The notes beneath the pieces are model-generated. The model was not told the DNA's origin and made no database searches. It worked only from the letters and a program-made list of their open reading frames with translations. From assembly GCF_000379105.1 (NCBI RefSeq), contig NZ_KB900609.1, forward strand, positions 4,638,644 to 4,702,643: a stretch of 64,000 nucleotides of DNA, given 5' to 3'. Position 1 is the first letter of the stretch. Every line of letters begins with the position of its first letter. This DNA comes from Methylobacterium sp. WSM2598. Its GTDB lineage: Bacteria; Pseudomonadota; Alphaproteobacteria; Rhizobiales; Beijerinckiaceae. Position numbers and translations under genes: made by a program. Of the stretch, positions 1 through 7,493 are shown one piece after another.

Positions 1-47
1 GCGACCGGGAAGTCCTTCTTCGCCGCATCGATGAGCTGGAACCTCAT
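1..47 (-). CDS. IS3-family transposase OrfB, N-terminal fragment cut by the window edge
   Basis: An ATG at 47-45 on the minus strand opens a frame reading MRFQLIDAAKKDFPV before the window ends. This matches the usual OrfB opening (M-x-F-x-x-I-D-x-x-x-x-x-F-P-V) that precedes the DDE integrase domain. Only 15 codons are visible, so whether the transposase is intact cannot be judged. The start overlaps the orfA stop (ATGA). Confidence 0.8.
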   Translation of the reverse strand, partial: MRFQLIDAAKKDFPV

Positions 48-340
48 CGACTTCCCTCCTTGGCGAAAAAAGCCGTGGCCCGCTTCAGGATCTCGCGTTC
101 CTGGCGCAACACCTCGTTCTCCCGCCGCAGCCGCTTCAGCTCGGCGGCCATGTCCTCCTGGCGGTCGGAGGGCGGCGCCTCCATCTCGCGATCGCGCTGT
201 CCGTCGATCCAGTGGCGCAACGTCGAGAGGCCGATGCCGAGATCCTCGGCGACCTCTCGGCGGCTGCGCCCGCTCGTGTGAGCAAGGCGCACGGCTTCGG
301 CGCGAAACTCAGGGGTGAAGCGCTTCTTCGGTTCTCGCAT
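44..340 (-). CDS. IS3-family transposase OrfA (HTH subunit)
   Basis: This 98-residue protein has the usual OrfA layout. The N-terminus is basic (KKRFTPEFRAEAVRLA), a helix-turn-helix follows (RREVAEDLGIGLSTLRHWI, about residues 26-45), and the C-terminus is a leucine-zipper-like helix (ELKRLRRENEVLRQEREIL, about residues 68-87). The zipper is the known multimerisation element of IS3 OrfA. Its TGA stop overlaps the ATG of orfB as ATGA, so orfB could be made by reinitiation as well as by the frameshift typical of the family. It binds the IS ends and forms the transposase with OrfB. Confidence 0.93.
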   Translation of the reverse strand: MREPKKRFTPEFRAEAVRLAHTSGRSRREVAEDLGIGLSTLRHWIDGQRDREMEAPPSDRQEDMAAELKRLRRENEVLRQEREILKRATAFFAKEGSR

Positions 341-393
341 CGGGAACCTCCTCCCTCACGGAAAGAGCTCTCCACTTTCCCGAAGCAAGTCCA

Positions 394-1241
394 AGTTGAT
401 CCGGTTCCTACGCCAGTGGTGCGGCTACGCGCTGACCGGTGTCACGCGAGAGCATGCCCTCGTGTTCGTCTACGGGCCGGGCGGAAACGGCAAGAGCGTG
501 TTCCTGAACGTGCTCACGGGCATCCTGGCCGAGTACGCCAAGACGGCCGCCATGGACACGTTCACGGCGTCAAAGGGCGACAAGCACAGCACCGACATGG
601 CCATGCTCTGCGGTGCGCGCCTCGTGACCGCGTCTGAGACCGAGGAGGACCGGGCGTGGGCCGAGGCTCGGATCAAGCAGATGACCGGCGGCGACCCAAT
701 CACCGCACGGTTCATGCGGCAGGATAACTTCACGTTCCTACCGGCCTTCAAGCTGACCGTCGTCGGCAATCACCAACCGCTGCTGCGGAACGTCGATGAT
801 GCGGCACGGCGCCGGTTCAACATCGTCCCCTTCACCCGGAGGCCCGAGCGGCCCGACCCGCGGCTTGAGGAGACGCTGAAGACCGAGTGGCCGGCAATCC
901 TGCGTTGGATGATCGAAGGCTGCCTTGACTGGCAGAGAAACGGCCTGGTGCGGCCCACAAGCGTCGCTGAAGCAACCGAAGCGTACTTCACTGAGCAGGA
1001 TCTGTTGGGGCAGTGGCTCAGTGAGAAGTGCGAGCTTCGGCCAGGGCAGCCGGTCGCCTTCGAGTTCAGCGCTGAGTTGTTCGAGAGCTGGTCTGCCTAC
1101 GCCAAGGCCGCAGGCGACCTGCCCGGCACCCTCAAGAGCTTCAACCCGGCGATGCGGCGCAAGGGGCTAGCGCCTCACCGGACCGAACGCGGTCGCGGCT
1201 TTCGAGGCATCCGGCTGAAGCGAGATGAGAGCTTCGGCTAA
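394..1241 (+). pseudogene. P4-family phage/satellite primase-helicase, 5'-truncated by the IS
   Basis: The C-terminal helicase half of a P4/D5-type primase is recognisable. It has the lead-in LRQWCGYALTGVTREHA, a Walker A motif GPGGNGKS (coordinates about 474-497), an acidic segment LVTASETEEDRAW, and the family motif VVGNHQP followed by DDAARRRFNIVPF. The N-terminal primase part is missing and the reading frame runs upstream into IS sequence, so the gene was probably split by the insertion; the remainder would lie left of the window. In satellites such proteins unwind and prime the element's own origin. Without its N-terminus the product is probably inactive. Confidence 0.85.
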
Positions 1242-1254
1242 ACGGCCTCAGGAG

Positions 1255-1362
1255 CATGACGGATGACGCATTATGACGTGTCATTCCCGTTCCACACTAA
1301 TACGCGGACGCGCGTGTTGGCGATTACTAGCGCTGACGCGTCAAGAAGCGTCATCCGTCATG
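1255..1362. repeat. Cluster of TGACG/CGTCA motifs with a perfect 15-bp inverted repeat, possible origin iterons
   Basis: Positions 1255-1269 (CATGACGGATGACGC) are exactly inverted at 1348-1362. Between and within them the pentamer TGACG or its complement occurs about seven times, including the palindrome TGACGCGTCA near 1334-1343. The cluster lies just downstream of the primase gene, where P4-like satellites can carry repeats bound by the primase. The origin role is inferred from position and repeat density. Confidence 0.4.
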
Positions 1363-1527
1363 CCGGCAGCATGTCCCAGGGCCGGTCAGGAGTTGGGAAC
1401 CTGGCGGATCGCGTGCCGATCCCGCCCCCTCACCTCAACGCAAACCAGGTTTCGAACGACGACCGCCTCCCGCGCGCTCGCGCGCAGGATCTCGCCCGCC
1501 TCAACCCATTGCAGGAGACCTCTCGTG

Positions 1528-1809
1528 ATGAGCCAGCACATGAACGCCGCCGTCCTTCCCGCGCACGTCGTCAAGAGAATGCACCGTTGTTTCGAGCAAG
1601 CCCTGATTGAGGGCGCTGGCCCCGACACCGACGCCAAGGCGGCAGCCGAAGCGCTTCTCGCCTTTGGGTGCGGCACGGTGGCGAAGATCAGCGGCAACCG
1701 CGAACTATCGCGCCTCCTGTTCGCGCTGTCGGTCTTCGCGGCGAAGCAGGCGGACGCTGAAGAGGCCGCGGCCTCATCCACTACAAATCACCGGGCTACG
1801 CAGCACTGA
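1528..1809 (+). CDS. Hypothetical satellite protein, 93 aa
   Basis: This is a small, mainly helical protein of unknown function lying between the primase and the head genes. The ATG at 1528 is chosen because it follows a GGAGACC ribosome-binding site, whereas the longer upstream frame has no credible start. Residues about 30-75 (KAAAEALLAFGCGTVAKISG onward) look like a compact helical domain. Cysteines occur near the middle but form no recognised metal motif. Its place before the capsid module and the matching strand suggest an element-specific gene. Confidence 0.6.
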   Translation: MSQHMNAAVLPAHVVKRMHRCFEQALIEGAGPDTDAKAAAEALLAFGCGTVAKISGNRELSRLLFALSVFAAKQADAEEAAASSTTNHRATQH

Positions 1810-1968
1810 GCCTTGAACGAACCATGAGCCTCGCGCATTTTGCCTGTGGCTGATCGCTGATTGTCACCGGCAGGCCGGGACAGGATCGACACGCCACCTT
1901 CAGGACACCGGCAGGCCGGGTCGCGAAGCTCAACGGGCTCTCATCCGAGCCGTCGCTTTGTCGCGTGA

Positions 1969-2664
1969 ATGGTGGCCATGCCTCCCACACTCGAATTCCG
2001 CAACGTACCCACGGTGCGCCTCGCGCCGCCGTTGGAAGTTAAGCTCGATCCGGGCGCCAAGGTGGCCGGGTCTGTATCCGGGTATGCGAGCGTATACGGG
2101 GGCCCCCCCGACGCCCATGGAGACGTCATAGCAGTCGGCGCATTTCGCCGGACGCTCGCAGAGCACAAGGCGAGCGGCAGCGCTCCGGTCATGTTGTGGT
2201 CGCACGATCAGAGCCAGCCGATCGGCCGATGGACTGAGTTGCGCGAGGACGGCCACGGCCTGTTCGCGCGCGGCGAACTCAACCTCGACAGCAGTCGCGG
2301 GCGGGACGCTCACGCGCACATCAAGAACGGCGACGTGAACGGCCTTTCGATCGGCTTCTTCGTCGCCGAGGGCGGTCGAAAGTCGGGCGAGCGCGGCACC
2401 ACCATCCTGACGGATTTGGACCTGGCCGAGATCAGCGTGGTGGCCCTGCCGGCCAACCGCCGGGCCCGGCTCAACCTCACCAGCAAGGCCGAGCTGGTCG
2501 ACCTCCTGCACAAGTCTGGCCTCCCTCGCGAGGCCGCGAACCGCCTCGCCGCCGGCGGCTGGTCTGCCCTCGCCGGGACCGATCCCGACGAGGAAGCCCG
2601 ACACTTTCAGATCGCCGCGGACCGCATCGCGCGGCTCGCCGAGAAGATGAGGACTGGACGATGA
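1969..2664 (+). CDS. HK97-family phage prohead protease
   Basis: The 231-residue product is a serine protease that cleaves the scaffold domain of the major capsid protein during head maturation. Family hallmarks are VSGYASVYGGPPDAHGD near residue 38, the catalytic histidine in VMLWSHDQSQPIGRW, and the catalytic serine in VNGLSIGFFV. The C-terminal tail after LPANRRARL resembles the self-processed region. An alternative ATG lies three codons downstream. Its stop overlaps the start of the capsid gene, as is usual for this pair. A 15-bp direct repeat (CACCGGCAGGCCGGG at about 1866 and 1907) lies upstream and is unexplained. Confidence 0.93.
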   Translation: MVAMPPTLEFRNVPTVRLAPPLEVKLDPGAKVAGSVSGYASVYGGPPDAHGDVIAVGAFRRTLAEHKASGSAPVMLWSHDQSQPIGRWTELREDGHGLFARGELNLDSSRGRDAHAHIKNGDVNGLSIGFFVAEGGRKSGERGTTILTDLDLAEISVVALPANRRARLNLTSKAELVDLLHKSGLPREAANRLAAGGWSALAGTDPDEEARHFQIAADRIARLAEKMRTGR

Positions 2665-3845
2665 ACACGCACGTCACCCCCGGCATCCGCGCGGCGCGTG
2701 CCGCCGGCAACCTGCTTCGGCAGAAGGATGCGACCGGCCTCGACGCGGTGATCCGCGCCATCGAGGACAACAACCGCGCTGTCGACGCTCGGCTGAAGTC
2801 CGTCGAGCAGTTGACCTCAGGCGTCGCCGGCATCTCCGATCAGCTCACCGAGTTGGAGCAGAAGATGGCCCGTCCTCGCGGCCTCGGCACCACCGCAGCT
2901 CCGCTCAGTTGGGGCGAGGAGTTCACCGCGTCGCCCGAACTGAAGGCGTTTGCTCAGGAGACCTCCCGCCCGGGCCGGCTGCGCCTGGAGATGAAGACCA
3001 CCATTACCTCGGCCACAAACTCCGGCGGGCGGCTTACGACGCCGACCCGTGACGATGTGGTAACGCTCCCGAAGCGCCCGCTCGTGGTGCGGGACCTCCT
3101 GCCAGTCATTCCGGTGTCGAGCGGATCGGTCGAGTATCCGAAGCAGACTACCCGCACGAACAATGCCGCCATCCAGGCGGCCGAGGGCGATGCCAAGGCC
3201 GAGAGCGCCTACGCGTTCGACATCGCGACGACGCCGATCCGCACCATCGCGCATTGGGTCCCGGCCTCGCGCCAGATCCTCGAGGATGCTCCGCAACTCG
3301 CCGGCATCATCGACAGCGAGTTGCGCTATGGCCTCGCCGTTAGGGAAGATGCCCAACTCCTGTCGGGCGACGGCACTGGCTCGAACATCCTGGGCCTGAT
3401 CCCGCAGGCAACGGCCTACTCGGCGCCGTTCACGATGACCGCGCCGACCATGCTGGATCAGGTCGCGTTGGCCGTCCTCCAGTGCAGCTTGGCCGATTTC
3501 CCGCCTGACGGGATCGTGATGCACCCGAGCGATTGGATGCGCATCTGCCTCATCAAGGATGCGGGCGGCCTGTACCTGATCGGAGCGCCAGGCAGCAACA
3601 CGCCCAAGACCTTGTGGGGGCTGCCGGTCGTGACGACCACGAGCATTGCCGCTGACAAGTTCCTCGTCGGTGCCTTCCAGCAGGCCGCCACGCTGTACGA
3701 CCGTTGGGCGCCGCGCGTCGAAGTCTCGACCGAGCACGCGGACTTCTTCACGCGCAACCTCGTCGCCGTGTTGGCCGAGGAGCGGATTGGGCTCGCAGTC
3801 AAGCGGCCTGCGGCGCTGGTCTACGGTGACTTCGGCAACGCCTAA
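2661..3845 (+). CDS. HK97-family major capsid protein
   Basis: The 394-residue product forms the icosahedral shell. The first 100 or so residues are helical with a predicted coiled coil (KSVEQLTSGVAGISDQLTEL), which corresponds to the delta scaffold domain removed by the adjacent protease. The folded core begins around residue 105 and contains recognisable stretches such as VVRDLLPVIPVSSGSVEYP, TIAHWVPASRQILEDAP and LLSGDGTGSNILGLI. Length and domain order are normal for the family. It overlaps the protease gene by four bases and is followed by a strong inverted repeat at 3885-3926. No portal or connector gene is adjacent. Confidence 0.95.
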   Translation: MNTHVTPGIRAARAAGNLLRQKDATGLDAVIRAIEDNNRAVDARLKSVEQLTSGVAGISDQLTELEQKMARPRGLGTTAAPLSWGEEFTASPELKAFAQETSRPGRLRLEMKTTITSATNSGGRLTTPTRDDVVTLPKRPLVVRDLLPVIPVSSGSVEYPKQTTRTNNAAIQAAEGDAKAESAYAFDIATTPIRTIAHWVPASRQILEDAPQLAGIIDSELRYGLAVREDAQLLSGDGTGSNILGLIPQATAYSAPFTMTAPTMLDQVALAVLQCSLADFPPDGIVMHPSDWMRICLIKDAGGLYLIGAPGSNTPKTLWGLPVVTTTSIAADKFLVGAFQQAATLYDRWAPRVEVSTEHADFFTRNLVAVLAEERIGLAVKRPAALVYGDFGNA

Positions 3846-3884
3846 CCGTCCCGTGAATGGCCCGGATGTTCCCCCGCCGGGCCT

Positions 3885-3926
3885 TAGCGCCGGAGCAGTA
3901 GCGGGTCGCCACCTGCTCCGGCGCTA
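3885..3926 (+). terminator. Perfect 14-bp inverted repeat after the capsid gene
   Basis: The arms TAGCGCCGGAGCAG (3885-3898) and CTGCTCCGGCGCTA (3913-3926) are exactly complementary around a 14-base loop. No uridine run follows, so this is either a factor-dependent terminator or RNA-stability hairpin separating the capsid genes from the terminase gene, or a protein-binding site. Confidence 0.45.
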
Positions 3927-4027
3927 CCCCCAGGGGGGGCGTCCAAACTCTAGCGCCTCCCCCCTCGTGACCGGTCCCGAACCCGCACGATGACGGCCGC
4001 TGCCCCCGTTCAATCGAGATTTGCCGC

Positions 4028-4375
4028 ATGAGCGTGAAGCGCCGGCCGACGCCGCCCGAGCACCTGTCCGAGGCAACGCAGCGCTGGTGGCGGGCGGTCG
4101 TCGAGGATTACGACCTCGAGGGCCACCACCTCCGGCTCCTGCAACTGGCCGCCGAGGCGTGGGATCAGTGCCAGACCGCCCGCACCGCGATCGCCGAGCG
4201 CGGGATGACCTTCGACGACCGCTTCGGCTCGCCGCGCGCGCGCCCCGAGGTGGCGATCGAGCGGGATAGCCGGCTTGCCTTCGCCCGGCTCGTGCGCGAG
4301 CTCGACCTCGACGTCGAACCGCCCGGCGAGGGTCGGTCCCGGCCGCCGGCCTTGCTGTCGAACCGGCGGCGCTGA
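4028..4375 (+). CDS. Phage terminase small subunit, P27 family
   Basis: The 115-residue product resembles P27-type small terminases, the DNA-recognition subunit of the packaging motor. Typical features are the opening PPEHLSEATQRWWRAVVEDY, a helical middle (LRLLQLAAEAWDQCQTARTAI) and the acidic/arginine stretch ERDSRLAFARLVRELDLD near the C-terminus. Satellites use their own small terminase to redirect a helper's large terminase to satellite DNA. No large terminase gene follows here, which is unusual for a complete phage. Confidence 0.82.
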   Translation: MSVKRRPTPPEHLSEATQRWWRAVVEDYDLEGHHLRLLQLAAEAWDQCQTARTAIAERGMTFDDRFGSPRARPEVAIERDSRLAFARLVRELDLDVEPPGEGRSRPPALLSNRRR

Positions 4376-4376
4376 C

Positions 4377-4667
4377 ATGCCGGTGAAGCGTCGATCATCG
4401 AAGGTGCGGGACCATCGCATCACGGCCGAGGCCGTCGAGGCGTTCGAGGCGGGCGACTATCTGCGCCTTCACGCTGCCCTCGGGCTTGGGCCGCATGAGG
4501 CGTCGCCGCTGCCCGAGGCGGTTGACGGCCTGGGCGTTGGTGACGGCCCGCCGCCGCCCTGGGGCAATGCCTTCAGCGCGAGCTGGACACAGGCGCAGGA
4601 GCTGCAGCGCGAGCTGCTGGCCGCCGGGGCGCGGATGCCGAAGCGACGCAAGGCGAAGGCAGATTAG
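4377..4667 (+). CDS. Hypothetical satellite protein, 96 aa
   Basis: The start is the ATG at 4377, one base after the TGA of the terminase gene, so the pair is probably coupled. The protein is basic at both ends (MPVKRRSSKVRDHR; MPKRRKAKAD) with a recognisable central stretch AEAVEAFEAGDYLRLHAALG and a proline-rich segment DGPPPPWG. The alternation of short amphipathic segments and basic tails suggests DNA or terminase association. I do not recognise the family. Confidence 0.6.
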   Translation: MPVKRRSSKVRDHRITAEAVEAFEAGDYLRLHAALGLGPHEASPLPEAVDGLGVGDGPPPPWGNAFSASWTQAQELQRELLAAGARMPKRRKAKAD

Positions 4668-5038
4668 CCGGCCGCCTGCTCACCTCACGCCGGAGCAGGG
4701 TGAGGAGTGGCGGGCCGTGGTCGGACGAATGCCGGCCGGCTGGTTCGGGCGGGAGATGCACGGCTTGCTGGAGGCGTACTGCCGGCACGTCGTGAACGCG
4801 CATGCTGGCGCAGCGTGTCGACGAGTTCCGACCGGAATGGCTGGACACAGAGGAAGGCGTGCGGCGCCTCGACAAGCTTACGGCCATGGCCGAGCGGGAG
4901 AGTCGCGCGATGTCGGCGCTCGCGGTCCGCATGCGGATCACGCAGCAGAGCCGCTACCGCCCTCCGACAGCCGGGACGGCGGCCAGCCAATCGCCGGTAG
5001 AAGCCCTAGGAATATTCACTACTCACAAATCTGGTTGA
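4668..5038 (+). pseudogene. Second P27-type terminase small subunit-like gene, frameshifted
   Basis: Two frames together make one P27-like protein. The first part reads RPPAHLTPEQGEEWRAVVGR and continues to about YCRHVVNAH. From about 4800 the other frame continues with MLAQRVDEFRPEWLDTEEGV and MAERESRAMSALAVRMRITQ. The switch near 4796-4802 implies a one-base indel. No good start codon precedes the first part, so the 5' end may also be damaged. The arrangement resembles the intact gene at 4028, suggesting a duplicated or alternative small terminase. Confidence 0.6.
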
Positions 5039-6010
5039 TACGTTTGTCAAATTTCTATTTTTGAATCGCAGATAGCGCAAGAAATCCAGAAATTCAGTAT
5101 TGATGATCCTTTCCACCGCAACTTCGTTGTCTGATTTGTATTTTATTACGACAATCGGCTCGTTACCACTACGTTGTTTATTCCCGGGTCTGTCTACATA
5201 CATCTGAATTGCAGTTTCGATTTTCGCGATTGAGCTGCTTAGTTTCTCGCAAATTTGTTCGCGGAAAGTTTCATGAATTTCACCCAATCCGTCAATGTAC
5301 TCGCGCAACAATGATTTGAAATACACGGGGCTTTTCAGGGAGACGAGTTCATCTAGCACAGATTTTTTGAACCTTTTGTTTTTCTTAAGGTTTTCAATTG
5401 ATATGATTGGGTCTACCGTGAACACATGACGGGGCTGTTCTCGATCTGTCTGCCAGACCGCTTCGAAATTTATGGCTCCAACCGGATAACCGTAATGCTG
5501 ACTGTGATTTCTTAGTGCCTCAAGAACTCTATAGCCAATTTTCTGATCGTAGGATCTGTTGGTTTCGATCTTAAAAGACTTGAATTCCTTGGAGGTTTTT
5601 CCGAATATGTCCACCATTCTAAGCGGAGCTTGATCAAGATAAGATTTAGCTGAAGACAAAAAATTCATAATCTTTCTATTTATCTGACCGCGCATTCTGC
5701 TATATTCACGGTCATCACTCGAAAATAGCAGGTCGCGCTGTACCATAGAGAGCATCTCTAACTCAATCTCGTAGTAGTTCTCCATACAGAAATCAAATAT
5801 CTCCTCTACTTCTGTGACGGTAGCGATAAAAATACACGCTTCAAGCAGTTTTATAAACCGTTCTTCGGATATTTCTACACCATCACTCACTGCGTATATG
5901 ATGTTTACTAGCATGTATTTCATTTGCGAGCCAGAAATGCGTGTTTGATCACCGGCACAGGTCGCTGTACCCTTTCGAGCACCGCGCCATGGGCGCGCTC
6001 TTGACATCAT
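5006..6010 (-). CDS. Unknown protein with an Rx4H (HEPN-like) motif, second gene of an AT-rich cassette
   Basis: A 334-residue, mostly helical protein with no recognised full-length family. Residues 167-172 read RNHSQH within EALRNHSQHYGYP, matching the Rx4-6H motif of HEPN ribonucleases and related abortive-infection proteins. The AT-rich composition contrasts sharply with the GC-rich surroundings, indicating recent acquisition. The start at 6010 lies only 3 bases after the stop of the upstream RHH gene, so the two are probably co-transcribed. An internal ATG at 5923 (MKYMLVNIIYAV) is an alternative, since the first 29 residues look unlike the rest. The C-terminal third contains lysine-rich helices and no transmembrane segment. 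The HEPN assignment is inference from one motif. Confidence 0.65.
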   Translation of the reverse strand: MMSRARPWRGARKGTATCAGDQTRISGSQMKYMLVNIIYAVSDGVEISEERFIKLLEACIFIATVTEVEEIFDFCMENYYEIELEMLSMVQRDLLFSSDDREYSRMRGQINRKIMNFLSSAKSYLDQAPLRMVDIFGKTSKEFKSFKIETNRSYDQKIGYRVLEALRNHSQHYGYPVGAINFEAVWQTDREQPRHVFTVDPIISIENLKKNKRFKKSVLDELVSLKSPVYFKSLLREYIDGLGEIHETFREQICEKLSSSIAKIETAIQMYVDRPGNKQRSGNEPIVVIKYKSDNEVAVERIINTEFLDFLRYLRFKNRNLTNVSTRFVSSEYS

Positions 6011-6013
6011 TTT

Positions 6014-6772
6014 TCAGAAGTCAGCAGATCGCGGCAGATCGAACGGGCTGCGAAGATGCGGGTATATCTCACTAATCGCAGCCCGCGTGCAGCCCGCTAA
6101 GTCAAACAGAAAGCTTGGAGATGTGATTAGGAATTCGTGTTCATGTGCATATCTCCACTCCTCGAATGCTGACGACAGAGTTCCCAAAACACTCAGGAAA
6201 TGCTCTCTTTTTCCCCGAGAAAACATTGCTCTGTTGATAATCAGTTGCGCCGCCCGCGGCGAAAGAGTCTCGACCGTTAAAAAAAGCTCTAATAATCTGT
6301 GGCCACGAGTCGGAACTTTATCTCCCAACACTTTGAGGAGCTTAAGGTATAGCTCTGTTGCCAAGGCCATTGTAACTATAGGCGGGCCGTTGACTTTGCA
6401 GTCTAATCTAGGTCCACTAATTGCCGCAATCCCGGCGTCCGTTGGGTCGCGATGTTGCTGTGCCCGGACATTGCCGGGATCAAATGGCACGCCAGCCAGA
6501 AGGGCAGCATAATAAAATGCATCGGCGTTCTTTAACAACCTCTCGCCATATATTATTAGCTCCGCATCCGAAAGAGGGGTTTCTTTTTTGCGATCTTTCC
6601 TCAGTACCTTATCTAAGAGTTTTCTAATTGCATCCGGCCGCGACGGCCGCGGATCAGCTTGCTTCTCAATCCATGCGTCTAGGCTAGCGAGTTGCGTGGG
6701 TGGAATGCGGACCGTGACTGGAGTGGCATCGACGCGAGGACGGCCACCCTTGTTCTTCTCGGTTTCTGACAT
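6014..6772 (-). CDS. RHH DNA-binding protein fused to a HEPN-like helical domain
   Basis: The 252-residue product begins with a ribbon-helix-helix segment, about residues 15-58 (TPVTVRIPPTQLASLDAWIE, then RPDAIRKLLDKVL), as in RHH antitoxins and repressors. About residues 137-216 look HEPN-like: ATELYLKLLKVLGDKVPTRG followed by HRLLELF, and then FEEWRYAHEHE, comparable to the aromatic RY region of HEPN proteins. The ATG at 6772 is preferred over a TTG two codons upstream. A 43-bp imperfect palindrome covers the start, consistent with RHH autorepression. It is AT-rich and coupled to the downstream gene. Repressor plus toxin or antitoxin function is inferred. Confidence 0.65.
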   Translation of the reverse strand: MSETEKNKGGRPRVDATPVTVRIPPTQLASLDAWIEKQADPRPSRPDAIRKLLDKVLRKDRKKETPLSDAELIIYGERLLKNADAFYYAALLAGVPFDPGNVRAQQHRDPTDAGIAAISGPRLDCKVNGPPIVTMALATELYLKLLKVLGDKVPTRGHRLLELFLTVETLSPRAAQLIINRAMFSRGKREHFLSVLGTLSSAFEEWRYAHEHEFLITSPSFLFDLAGCTRAAISEIYPHLRSPFDLPRSADF

Positions 6773-6805
6773 TGACAACCCCCACTAGGTTGATAATGTC
6801 AGAAA
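6763..6805. promoter_or_regulatory. Imperfect palindrome spanning the divergent start region, candidate RHH operator
   Basis: TTTCTGACATTGACAAC (6763-6779) pairs with GTTGATAATGTCAGAAA (6789-6805) with two mismatches around a 9-base spacer. The left arm contains the ATG of the RHH gene and the right arm contains a mirrored ATGTCAGAAAC. Such placement suits autoregulation by the RHH protein and possibly control of the rightward genes. Confidence 0.55.
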
Positions 6806-6871
6806 CTGCCGGGCCGAACAAGAGCACCACCTCTTGCCCGGCCCTGACCACAACTGCTGCAAGGACCAGTT

Positions 6872-7087
6872 ATGGCTATCTACAAAGCTACCACGTCGGC
6901 TCTTGCCGGCGAACGCCCCCGCACGCCCTCCTCACATGTCGGCCCTGTCACCGCTGCGATCCGCGCCATGCGAAACGCGGAGCCCGACCCGCTCACCGAA
7001 TTGCGCGAGGCCATCGAGCGCTACTTCGCGACTCTCGGCCAGACCGTTGATCTCGATGCTCACATTCCGGCCGAGGAGGCGTTCTGA
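6872..7087 (+). CDS. Hypothetical satellite protein, 71 aa
   Basis: The ATG follows an AAGGACC ribosome-binding site. The protein has a polar N-terminus and an amphipathic helix in the second half (DPLTELREAIERYFATLG). It has no signal peptide or membrane segment. Its stop overlaps the next start as TGATG, so the two small genes are coupled. Return to GC-rich codon use marks the end of the AT-rich cassette. Function unknown. Confidence 0.6.
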   Translation: MAIYKATTSALAGERPRTPSSHVGPVTAAIRAMRNAEPDPLTELREAIERYFATLGQTVDLDAHIPAEEAF

Positions 7088-7428
7088 TGTCTCTTGCTTC
7101 TCGCCGTGGCTTCCTGCGCGGCCTCACCAGGCTTCCCCTCATCGGGGGAGGCGTCACCCTCATCGGCAACCCCACGGCCGCCGCAGAGCCCGTCACGCCG
7201 GCCCTGCTCAACGCCTACAATGAGTGGCTGTTTTACGAGCGCCGGCTCCTCTGCATCGAGGCGTACGGGTCACCGGATGCGGAGCATGTCGTTCCGTGCG
7301 CGGGCGCTGCGGAGTTCCATTTCTCAACCGGTGGCATGGATTGGCGCTCGCTGCCCCAGCCTTCAGGCAGGGCCGTCGTCGTGCTGAGCGCGGTGCGGTG
7401 CGACTGGCGGAGCGCATCTGGCGAGTAG
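7087..7428 (+). CDS. Small exported protein with Tat-type signal, 113 aa
   Basis: The N-terminus SRRGFLRGL followed by a hydrophobic stretch (LPLIGGGVTLIG) and AAAEP looks like a twin-arginine signal with an AxA-type cleavage region near residue 32. The mature part (about 80 residues) contains ALLNAYNEWLFYERRLL and DWRSLP segments and two cysteines. I do not recognise a function. It is coupled by TGATG to the preceding gene; both look like passenger genes of the island. Confidence 0.6.
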   Translation: MSLASRRGFLRGLTRLPLIGGGVTLIGNPTAAAEPVTPALLNAYNEWLFYERRLLCIEAYGSPDAEHVVPCAGAAEFHFSTGGMDWRSLPQPSGRAVVVLSAVRCDWRSASGE

Positions 7429-7442
7429 GCAGCACGCTTGAC

Positions 7443-7493
7443 AAACAGTCTCCGCGTAGCACATGTACAGAATGTGCTACGCGGAGACTGTTT
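7443..7493 (+). promoter_or_regulatory. Perfect 22-bp inverted repeat directly abutting a start codon, with a -35-like TTGACA
   Basis: The left arm (7443-7464) and the right arm (7472-7493) are exact reverse complements around the 7-base loop GTACAGA; the next base is the A of the ATG at 7494. TTGACA at 7439-7444 overlaps the left edge and could be a -35 box. No Shine-Dalgarno sequence lies between the hairpin and the ATG. It may be an operator, a translation-blocking hairpin, or the lead-in of a leaderless mRNA. Confidence 0.65.

Larger units (their letters stand above)
1..393 (-). mobile_element. IS3-family insertion sequence, partial (right part only)
   Basis: The window begins inside an IS3-type element: a complete orfA and the first codons of orfB are present on the minus strand. 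The outer end is placed at about 393, because the satellite primase frame becomes recognisable from about 394-396 and the minus strand there begins with TGGACTTGC, a TG-start as expected of IS3-type ends. The exact terminus and the target duplication cannot be verified because the other end lies outside the window. The element interrupts the primase gene. Confidence 0.7.

Noticed and set aside
6796..7050. Plus-strand frame starting at the mirrored ATG (MSETAGPNK...)
   Set aside because: It lacks a ribosome site, has irregular composition and overlaps the better-supported gene at 6872.
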